From: Pinus tabuliformis
Lineage: Eukaryota; Streptophyta; Pinopsida; Pinales; Pinaceae
Direction of reading: 5' to 3'
Length of the DNA: 64,000 nt
Assembly (NCBI GenBank): GCA_031772625.1
Contig: CM062810.1
Span: 454,589,731 to 454,653,730 of the forward strand
The translations under genes were made by a program, and so were the position numbers. Positions within the stretch are counted from its first letter, which is position 1. Each line of letters starts with the position of its first letter. Shown here piece after piece: positions 55,725 through 64,000 of the stretch. Under the pieces are notes generated by a model. The model saw only the letters and a list, made by a program, of their open reading frames with translations, was not told the DNA's origin and did no database searches.

Positions 55725-58609
55725 TCACCCCCTATTGAATGGGTTGCTCATCCTCTGAGCAACTAATCCAGCTCTTCATCCTTGATGGCCTTAACTACCT
55801 CCCTGACATCCCATCCTTCTGAGGCGATGTCCTCTTCTCTATCATGAAACCCTATCTTTTTGTCTACTTCCTCCCATTGCCTGTGTTCTTCTTCTTCCTT
55901 GATCCCTTCCAATAGTCCTAAGAGTAGTGGAGGACTGAACTTTAGGCCAATCCAGTTGGCCTTCAGGTTTTGCATTGACTATTTATAAAGGGGCACTCTT
56001 GCCAAAGCCTCTCTCATTCTAGTTGGGGAGTGATACTTCCTGATCTTCAAGCTATAGGATAGTGTATTCCATCTCCTCATTCAAGCGTGAAGACAATCAT
56101 CACCAAATAATCTTTCCATGTCCTCAAAATGGGCGATGGCTTGCGCTTGTTTTTCGACATAATCTAGGAGAACTTGACGGTTGTTGGCAAGGTGTTGATG
56201 AGCATCTACTAGGACTGAGGGGTCTTCTGGTTTTTCCCTAATTAGCAGGGCTCATTCACTTCTTTGGCAATGATTTTTTGAACTTCCACTACCCTTTTTT
56301 CCTCATGGCTCATCTAGGAAGCCATAACCATGAGATGTACATATCCCAATGCAGCATTGGGGTCCCAAAAGTTCATATCAGGGAGTGCCATATTATGTAA
56401 ATAAAACTCTACTAATTTGGTCTTATCCTCAGCGAGACTAGTGTCACACAGATGCATAAATTGACCATAATGTTGGAAAGGGATGGTGCCCCTTTGGGCC
56501 AATGTTTTGATTTGAAACTTAAGCCATTGGTCTTTAAGATACAATGCATAAGATTTGGCCAGTTGTCTACATTGCAAGGCTTCCATTTCCCAGCTAGCCA
56601 TGCAGGCCATCTGGGCTTCTCTTTCCTGCAACTGTTGTTTCAGCATCAGTATTTCAGCTGTTGCCTGAGACTCCCTCTCCTACTGCTGCTTTATCAATCT
56701 TTCCATATCAGGTTGTGTCTCTTCCCTTGGCTATTGCTCCTATTCTATTTCCTCTCCTGCTAGGGGACCTTCCTGTAGTTGCTATTCTTCAAAAATTTGT
56801 GTCATGTCTGCCTTTTGAGTTCGTTGTTGTTGTAATTGCTTTTTCAGCAGTGCATTTTCCTCTTGCATCTAGGCTGCATTTTCCTCCTGCATCTAGGCTC
56901 TTTTACTGCTTTCAGTGTGTCTCTCACCATTGCCAACTCTCTTCTCAATTCTTTTAGTTGTTCTTCTAGGTGGTCTATGTCTACAACTCCCTTGGATTTA
57001 GCAATTCTCATCCAAGTGTGAGTCCTAACCCGTTCCTGTTCCAATGCAAAGAAAAGTGGTACAGTAAACTTCTGTGGGATGATCTTCCCACTTTCTAACA
57101 AATTTTAATATGAGCCCAAACTAGGCCGAGGGTTTGGTTTAGGTATCTCCTCGGTCTTGTATTCTTATTGTGATTGTTTCGCTACCTCCTCTTCCAATTT
57201 TTCAATCTCCTTTAACTTGGACAGTGTTTCCTGTGGAGAAGTCTCAACTTCCTGTAGAAATGTTTTGGTGTCCATCAGTCTGATTTTCTCCTTCCAGGTG
57301 GAAGTCTTGGGACTTCCTCTTTCATAAGTGATAGATATTTTGGAGGGGGATTCCTCCTTCTGTTCAGTAGGTGCATCTATGATTATGATAGGTTCCTGTG
57401 GTGGAGGGTGGGGCTTGCCCACCTTTATCTGGTTGCTCCTTCTAGCTTTAAAATACATTGAAGTTACCCTTTTTCTTTTTCCTTTTTGTTTGGTTGGAGT
57501 TCTTAACGTAGCCAGCTCAACTGCTGCTTCTTTCGCCAATGTCTTAGGGGATGTTTCTTCTTGCTTCTCCCCTTCATATTCTGCTGTCTTTTCCATGCTT
57601 GCTGTTTCTGTTTGTGTTTCTGCTGTTTCTGGCAATGGCTTCTCTTTTTCTTTCTGGGTTCCTGTCTTGATTGTGGCAGTCCTATTTTGGACTTTATTAG
57701 GCTTTTTCTTCTCACTTCTTGTTCTTTTCCTTTTCTCTATCTTTGGGGTGATATTATTTTCTACTGTGGGTTTTTCAAGTTTCTCTTCTATCTTCTATTC
57801 CTCCTCTATTTCCTATGTTTCCACTATCTACATATGTGGTGTCTCTTCATGTCCTTCTTCCTCAATTTCCTCCTCCTCTTCTTGACTGCCAGATGGGCTG
57901 ATATCCTCAACCAAAGTTTTGATATCATCATCTCTAGACATATTTTTGAAAATGTCCCAAGCTATGGAATGGTATAGGTATGTAAGGCATCTTCTACCAA
58001 AATTTTGATGAGCCCATGGTGGGCTAACTGGTCTAGGATTCCTGCATTTAGCTTGGTACTACATTCTATTAGAGAATAGAGGAGGAAATATGTGAGGCTC
58101 AACTTTTTAACTGGAGGTAGATCTATCGCATACCTCAATTCATGTAGTAACCTGAAGTGATAACCATACACAATGTTGAACCTCCCCTCACAAGTGATAT
58201 ACTTCATTATTTGGCAACTAACCTCATTCCATGGAGGAGGCAAGCTTGTCCTCCTGACCCCGTTTTTATCCTCTACAAGATCTTCCCCAAGTTGAAAAAA
58301 TGTCTTCTTCACCACCTGTCCTAGTCAGTTTTCCTTCTTACTCCAGGGGAGCCCAGGAGGGAGGCCTATAATTCGACTAATAAAATCAGGGGTCAGTTCT
58401 AGTGACAAACCCCTAATGCTGACTGTGGCATGAGTTTTTGAATGGGGTTGTAGGGCCATCAGAAATTCTTCGGCTACCTCATCATCATATCCATGTATTC
58501 TATCGAAGAAGATCATCCAAATTTTCCTGGTGAAAAGGGCCACCACCTCAGGGTGCTCATGTAATTGGCTGGAGTCCAAGGGTGCCTTCCTCATAAATCC
58601 TCCTGACAT
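55725..58609 (-). pseudogene. Extra ORF of the Athila-like family, minus copy
   Basis: Start at ATG 58609 (MSGGFMRKAPLDSSQLHEHP). N-terminal domain: FFDRIHGYDDEVAEEFLMAL...VSIRGLSLELTPDFISRIIGLPPG, similar to the putative plant transposon protein domain. A TGA at 58325-58327 interrupts it, then the frame continues to 57962 (EVSCQIMKYITC, YGYHFRLLHELR). An acidic stretch, Thr/Glu-rich sequence and RTPTKQKGKRKR follow (57165-57635), then a coiled coil (HLEEQLKELRRELAMVRDTL, 56844-57101) and a helical part (56314-56646). Frame breaks occur near 57960, 57140 and 56700. A purine tract precedes the LTR. Upstream gag/pol is absent. Function unknown; DNA- or RNA-binding is possible. Confidence 0.7.
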
Positions 58610-58736
58610 GGTGTTGAGTGCTTCTTTTTTCGTTTTATCTAGAAGAAGGAAAAAAATGCTCAGGTGGAAAAAAACAGTCAACACTGAAATAAAGGATAGT
58701 TGAATTCTATCTTTTTTGAGATCAAAGAAGGAATTC
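58610..58736 (-). other. Sequence between minus extra ORF and plus LTR
   Basis: A short noncoding leader of the minus copy, cut off by the plus-strand LTR at 58737. The last six bases are GAATTC. No PBS or 5' LTR for the minus copy is present. Confidence 0.5.
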
Positions 58737-60211
58737 TGATGAGCCCCAATTTTTGGTAACAATTTGGGTTCATTTGGCCTACTTACCTTGCTCAACCCTT
58801 CATCTTTTATCACTTATGCATCATTTCTTAGTATATTCGTGTTATTTGTAGGAAGAAGGGTAGGCATTATATCTATGTGGCTAATACATGATGATTTCAG
58901 GTTTTTTGGCATTAAAGAGAGCAAAGACCACGCAAATGGAGACAAGGAGACAGCAAAGGTGGCATTGCGGGTTTATAGGGAGGTTGTCCACAGTCTTGAA
59001 TGACCTCCCTCTTGATCTCCACCCTAACTCCGAGCTCCAACAACTATCCCCACCGAGCTAGAAGGCAGCCAACGGATTCTACAGGAACAACAGTTTACTT
59101 TTAGTTGGACAGCCAAGATCCACTAATTGAGGAAGCCAGCTTGATCCTCATCATGTATAAATATTGAGGCCGTAGCCTTTGATCGGAGCTTTTTGAACTT
59201 TTGAACTACTGTTTCAATTTCTGAGTACGAGCTACAGCTCGGTTTTTGCTTTTTGTAAGCCAGTTTTGGCATGATGTTAGACTCATGATTATGATCTTTT
59301 AATAAAGGCAGGCAGCTTTGGATTCAATTCTGAGTTCTTAAGGGAGCTATAGCTCTCAGGTTAGGGCCCAACCTGAGAGCAATAGATCTCCTTTTCCTTG
59401 TATGGTTACTTGTCTTTCCTTTCAGCACTTCATTTCTTTGTTTTGACATGCATTTGAAAAACACAGTCTGTTGATTTAATTTCTTTAATGTGATTGAGTA
59501 GGATTAGTTTATGGTTAAAGTTCTTTCAGCAGCTTAGATTAGAGTAGGAGGATTGTAATTCATCAGAGCTCCAAGAAAGGTTGATAGTGCACTCGCTGCC
59601 ATCTCTGTTTAGAGATTGGGGGTGTGGACCGTACCAACCACCAAAAAACGCAGTCTTATACGTTCATGCAAGCTGCAACACAATCATTTCAGTCATAAAA
59701 CCGTCCATGCATTCTGATCTTGAGCAATACTTCTTTGTTCCAACACCATGCACGATTTCTCTCCACAATTTACATTGTTGTTCATTGGTTTAATAACACA
59801 GTTAGAATAGGTTGATGAAATTCTCGGTTTTTTGCAAGACATAGAGGATTTGTTTCTTTTACACTGCATAGCATCACTTTATTGTGTTCTTCTTCTTCTC
59901 AACCATGCCTAAAGTCACCTACTCATCCTCTGTTCAGCTCGTTTTCCTTCCAACCATTCTACTTCTCACGTAGCTCCATCTTTTTGACCTTTCATTACTT
60001 CCACCCTTCTATCCACCAACCAACTTTACCCACTCTTTCTCCATCTTATCTCTCTATCCCTGAGCCATCACAAGCTCCCTTTTCATTCTACCCATCCACC
60101 CATACCACTCCTTCACTCCTCCATCACCCAAAACTCCAACTGTAGAACATCCTGTAGAAGTTAACAGACTTCCTGTAGAAATCCCGAGCTTCCTGTAGGA
60201 TCCCCTGCAGA
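58737..60211 (+). repeat. Athila-like LTR, plus strand, interrupted
   Basis: Starts TGATGAGCCCC. TATAAATA at 59156-59163, the 29-nt hairpin at 59352-59380, and the GTGCACTCGCTGCCATCTCTG segment at 59586 all match the array LTRs. Three CCTGTAG motifs at 60149-60200 are spaced 21 and 20 bases. It stops at CCCTGCAGA, where the Ogre-like LTR begins; in the array LTR the same sequence continues CATCCTGTAG. Confidence 0.88.
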
Positions 60212-61276
60212 TGTTATAGACATTTTTGTGCCTCGCATCATGGAGCATGGAATGTCAATAATTACAGGGATCCTCAGTCCCTAAACATGTTGTTCTTACC
60301 CCTAAAAGAACAAGGTCATCAAACAACAGCACTTCCAATCAGTTCTCCACCTGAAAACACTTCAAAACAGGCTTATTTTGGATCATGTCAGCTGCTTAAC
60401 TGAGCTTCTGCGCTGTAATGCAACTGTCCCACTCTGTACCTGCACTGGAAGTCAAAAGTAATGAAGGCTACCTGCGCTGGGCGAGATTGGCCAAGTGGCA
60501 CAGTCATCCTGCAAGGTGTCAACTGCCCAGGAAGCTTCCAAACTGACACTTGGTTCATCAGATTCGCCTTGTGATGAGTAAGAGGTACTTGATCACCATG
60601 TGTAACCAAGGATCTCCAAGTGGACTCAAGAACTGAAGATTAACTGAAGAGGGAGAGGACACTAGTCAGCTCTATGCCAGCCTCAAGCTGACTCATCCTC
60701 TCTTCTTCTCTCCTATATATAGAGCTCTTCTATGAGGTCTAAGGAGGCTGGAATTTTGTGTAAAGCAAGGAGGTGCTGTTGGATTACAGTTAGAGCTATT
60801 GGGTGATTGTTTTACTAGAGGTGAAGAGGAGAGTTCTTGCTGCTGGGGAGGTGCTGCTGGATTGGAGCCATCATTGGTTGTAACCTTCTCAGAACCCTGT
60901 TACTTCTATCAATAAAGTTTTGCATGTTCTCCTATATACTTGTATTGCATTGATGTATTGTATTTACATGTATATTTGATTCACTCTAATCCATGCATCA
61001 GTTATGAGTACATGTATCTTGTAGTTTCCTCTCTTGTTTTGTGCAGGGCTTGTGTGTAGCTGGACCGGCAAAGAGAGCAAGGAGCTGGGAACAAGAGACA
61101 AAGAGAGAGGATCAAGATCGACTAAGCGAAGGATACCAGGTTAGTTGATCATTTCTTACCTCTCTCTGTACTTTCATAAAGGAAAACATCAAAGCTTTAC
61201 TTTCAGTTGTTGCTAAAGACTGTCACCTTTAGAGTAGGGATAGGGTCATCCGCATCGGATACTTTTCCCCACAACA
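60212..61276 (+). repeat. 5' LTR of the plus Ogre-like element (1065 bp)
   Basis: TGTTATAGACATTTTTGTGCC to CCCCACAACA. TATATATA at 60714-60721 and AATAAA at 60911-60916 fit a promoter and poly(A) signal. Confidence 0.88.
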
Positions 61277-61279
61277 AAC

Positions 61280-61297
61280 TGGTGACTCCGCTGGGGA
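61280..61297 (+). other. PBS, tRNA-Arg type
   Basis: TGGTGACTCCGCTGGGGA, three bases after the LTR; one base (T for C) from the TGGCGACTCC form of Ogre elements. Confidence 0.85.
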
Positions 61298-62999
61298 GCC
61301 TAGTATCTTGTTGGTGTTTGTAGTATTTTGCTATTCATTTCTTGAAGAAAAGAGTACCAAATCGAAAATCTTTTGACTATATCAAAAGCGAAGTAGAGGG
61401 TCTGCTACTCTTGCTCATTTGCTGAGCAAATTCAAGATTTGAAGAGCTTATCTACAAAAGACTCTTTACTCTTTGTGATAGATCTTCATCCTCTTGATCA
61501 TCCCTTAGCCTGTACTTGACCTATAGCTTTTTATTTCAGCAAAAACAGTGCATTTTTGAGCTTTTTATGACCCGGAATTCTTTGTAGACGAAACTCTCGT
61601 GAGTCAGTGCAGGCTGTCCACAGGCAGTCTGCATTACAGCGCAGGTACTCCCTTCGGGAACTACGCTGAGAGTGAAATTGGCAGACTAGAACCTGCGCTG
61701 GTCCAGTTAGCCCTTGTCTTGCTCAGTCTTCCTATTGTGTCTTGGCCCTGTTTGCACTTGTTTTTGGCTGATTGCTTGCGGGTTATTGTACTTGCTGTAA
61801 GCCACTTCTCCTTGACATTATTCCGCCTCAGTTGTGTGATGAAACTGTGAATGTTCTTTCAGTATTTCTTGTTTCAGTTACAGTTTCCCATTGTGAAAAG
61901 CGAACCAGTATAGCTGTGGCCTCTTAGATCCTGAACTGTAAAAGTGTCTTTGTGATCTTAAGAGCTAGTTTTATTACTGTTCATGGCTGTTTGAGTTTGT
62001 TTGCTTTTCATTTCATGGTTTGAATCTATACATTTCCTGTGTTTTTAAACAAGTCTATCATAAGGTGTCTTTTTGATTGTGGACAAGCTTGTTTATTTCT
62101 ACTTGAAATTAGATTCAAAATCATACAACAATTTCCTTTTTGTCTAGCATCAACATTAAGGATAACGAAAAGAAATACATGCATTGTGCATTTTGCATTT
62201 GACTGTATGCTTGACGATTTAGGAAGATGTGCATTTTAGTGTGTGTTCTTTGATCTGTGGAAAAAAGTTGTGTCCTTCTTTTCCCTCAAGTAGATCAAGG
62301 TTTTCAAAGTTGAAAGATTGAAAAGATTTGCTTCTCATTCTTAGATTGCATATAGGAAGTTGTATATATACATCTCGTGGCGAACCTGAAAGGCAAACTG
62401 TTAAGAAAGATCAACATTAAAATAAACTCAATTTACATAACAACGCTTTGGAATTTAACGCAAACATCTAGAGGTCTAGGTAGAGACGTGTTCCGGCATC
62501 GTTAAACATAGTGACTGTCGATCTCTACGAAGGTGGGTGATTCCTCCTGAGAGTCGGTGGCACTAACACGGACTTGAGCTCCCGCGTATCGTCGCGTATA
62601 TTGGGAGACCCCTATAGGATTTTATCCTTTATCCTTAGGAAACCATGTCGGCCGCCCTACTGATCGCGATGCAGTGAACACAGCATTCACGAAGATCGAC
62701 CACCCGTACCGTAAAACGTATTCTGTGGTTTCGCGAAAGGTTTGGCACACCCTCTGCCTAGATCTCCAGAGCAGTTTCTTTTGGCCTTTTTCAAACTCTA
62801 TAACTGAAAAAGTCCAACCGAGCATTTGTCACTTCGGGCTCATTAATACATCGAAGGCGACTAGAGTCATCTTTAGCTTTTTCTCGACTCTTAAAACATG
62901 AAAAAGCAAGTTTGTGTCTAAAAGCGTCGTTAATAAAATTTATTTTAAAGCGGAACATAATCACCTGTTATTCCCACGTTGATCTTTCAGTTGAAAAGT
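61298..62999 (+). other. Untranslated leader of the plus Ogre-like element
   Basis: No coding frame is conserved with the minus copy. The 62480-62880 segment is the reverse-complement counterpart of about 36960-37380 and includes a CCGAGC...GGGCTC inverted repeat at 62817-62841. Confidence 0.6.
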
Positions 63000-64000
63000 A
63001 TGGAGCCCACCAACCAAGGAAGTAACCTTGGCGGAAGTCCAAATCCCTTCTCCTCTTGGGGAGATGTTGGTGCGCCTCATATGGCTACATTGTCCCTTCC
63101 AGGATTGACAATTGGCCTCCCTGTATGGCTCTTTTCAACTAATGTAGTCCAGATCGCCACTAATCCTGAGCAGTCGAATCAACAGTCAGAACAATCTAGA
63201 ACTACCCACCAGCCTTCCACTTCTTATGATACTTCCTCTGATCCTTCATCTTCGCAAGGTAGAGCCGGCAAAAGTCAGCCTCCCAAGGAGAAGAAGGAAA
63301 AGAAGAAGAAAGAAAAGAAGCAGAAGGAGCCTCTGGCGAAGGCGACTGGGGGCAAGAAGAAGAAAGCTGACAAAAACCCACACACTGCACCGACCGGGCC
63401 TAAATCGCCATGTGTCATTTGCAAAGGGATCCATTTCCATCGTGATTGTCCTTGTATTCCTCGGATACTAAGGGACTGGTCCCCAAGGTTGCACAATCCG
63501 GTAGCATCAACCTCTGGTTGTCAAGTTGATTGCATTCCGTCAACTAGTGAGAGTGAAGGACGAAGAAGGGGACCAAGATCACCCTGTCTATTGTGTGAAG
63601 GTCATCATGCCATCCACAAATGTCTATTCTTAGATGAGGCCAAGAGAGTTTTGGAAGATCGCCCGGTGTCACCGGTGCGACTTCCACCTGGATATCAAAA
63701 ACTCGCGCCTAATCCCTCGATAGTTGAAAATCCGGTTGAACCACTCAAGTGGTCAGCTGAAGTGTCGGTCATTGAGAGTGAACCTACTAAATCTAGACTA
63801 GACGAAAGTCTAAAGGTCGATACGGCAGTTGGCCCGGTTCTTCCTTCAGAGGTTCTATCGTCCAATGACCCCGTCATTGAAGACCCGTCTTCAAATGACA
63901 CCGTCGCCGAAGAGTCGTCTTCATGCGACACCCTCACTGATGAGAACAAGGATGACACCATCCAGGTTCTTTTCATCAGCACCGACTCCGATGAGCATCA
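63000..64000 (+). CDS. Ogre/Tat-like Gag C-terminal region, open to window end
   Basis: ATG at 63000 and 333 codons with no stop. The start matches that of the minus copy (MEPTNQGSNLGGSPNPFSSW versus MERTKQGIPLGGNPSPFSSW). A Ser/Gln-rich part is followed by a Lys/Glu-rich stretch (about residues 97-130). Two knuckles of spacing CX2CX3HX4C follow (C138, C141, H145, C150 and C196, C199, H203, C208), both intact. Then come FLDEAKRVLED and an acidic tail with repeated SSNDTV/SSCDTL blocks. The protease is expected just past the window end, as in the minus copy. Binding to element RNA is the expected role. It starts without a capsid-like domain, which may lie in another ORF or be lost. Most intact coding region in the window after the LINE ORF. 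Confidence 0.75.
   Translation, partial: MEPTNQGSNLGGSPNPFSSWGDVGAPHMATLSLPGLTIGLPVWLFSTNVVQIATNPEQSNQQSEQSRTTHQPSTSYDTSSDPSSSQGRAGKSQPPKEKKEKKKKEKKQKEPLAKATGGKKKKADKNPHTAPTGPKSPCVICKGIHFHRDCPCIPRILRDWSPRLHNPVASTSGCQVDCIPSTSESEGRRRGPRSPCLLCEGHHAIHKCLFLDEAKRVLEDRPVSPVRLPPGYQKLAPNPSIVENPVEPLKWSAEVSVIESEPTKSRLDESLKVDTAVGPVLPSEVLSSNDPVIEDPSSNDTVAEESSSCDTLTDENKDDTIQVLFISTDSDEH

Larger units (their letters stand above)
60212..64000 (+). mobile_element. Ogre/Tat-like retrotransposon, plus strand, runs off the window
   Basis: LTR 60212-61276, PBS 61280-61297, a 1.7-kb leader, then an open Gag frame to the last base. Related throughout to the minus element at 31835-39618 but clearly diverged. Inserted in an Athila-like LTR within about 100 bp of the equivalent site used by the other copy. 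Only the 5' end is seen. Confidence 0.9.

Noticed and set aside
57328-57885. 185-codon plus-strand hydrophobic ORF resembling a membrane protein
   Set aside because: It is the antisense shadow of the Lys/Glu-rich extra ORF on the minus strand.

Overview
The window is plant nuclear DNA made almost entirely of retrotransposons. No host gene, rRNA or tRNA gene was recognised. Evidence for a plant: an L1-type LINE with an RNase H domain, Ty1/copia and Ty3/gypsy remnants, and primer-binding sites matching plant tRNA-Asp, tRNA-Arg and initiator tRNA-Met. The species cannot be named from this; a seed plant with a large, repeat-dense genome is the safest inference.

Layout. 1-5425: LINE with one decayed endonuclease-RT-RNase H frame plus an unexplained intact 322-codon ORF (4116-5084). 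5484-7997: decayed, 3'-truncated Ty1/copia element. 7998-9503: TTGAC-rich DNA, a CAT microsatellite and a roughly 12-bp minisatellite. 9504-26177: a three-LTR tandem retrotransposon (LTR-internal-LTR-internal-LTR) of a non-autonomous Athila-like family, flanked by a perfect 5-bp target duplication (CAAAA) and inserted in that minisatellite. 28166-30490: a related gag-only element. 30491-31834 plus 39619-40362: an LTR of the same family, split by a minus-strand Ogre/Tat-like element (31835-39618). 40363-53619: a decayed Athila-like gag-pol element with an extra downstream ORF, its RT split by a young non-autonomous Ty3/gypsy element (43773-47138, TSD AATAT, LTRs differing at 7 of 646 positions). 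53620-58609: a minus-strand LTR and extra ORF of the same family. 58737-60211: a plus-strand LTR of the same family, interrupted by a second Ogre/Tat-like element (60212 to the window end) whose gag frame is still open.

How parts relate. The Athila-like copies share an LTR design (TGATGA start, TATAAATAA box, AATAAA, strong hairpin), a tRNA-Asp PBS, and a gag with two CX2CX3HX4C knuckles. They also share an extra ORF with a plant-transposon-like N-terminal domain, an acidic region and a coiled coil. The array units keep a Gag missing its N-terminal capsid-like part and have no pol, so they would need proteins from a relative such as the 40-53 kb copy.

Most notable signals: (1) a four-hairpin module after the last gag/pol ORF in every Athila-like copy, in which the stem bases change but pairing is kept; (2) a short motif, TTCTACAGGAA/TTCCTGTAGAA, repeated dozens of times only in this family, often as inverted pairs or at about 21-bp spacing; (3) a second covarying hairpin series (CGAGY...RCTCG) in the Ogre-like element; (4) the TSD-bounded three-LTR array; (5) the extra LINE ORF.
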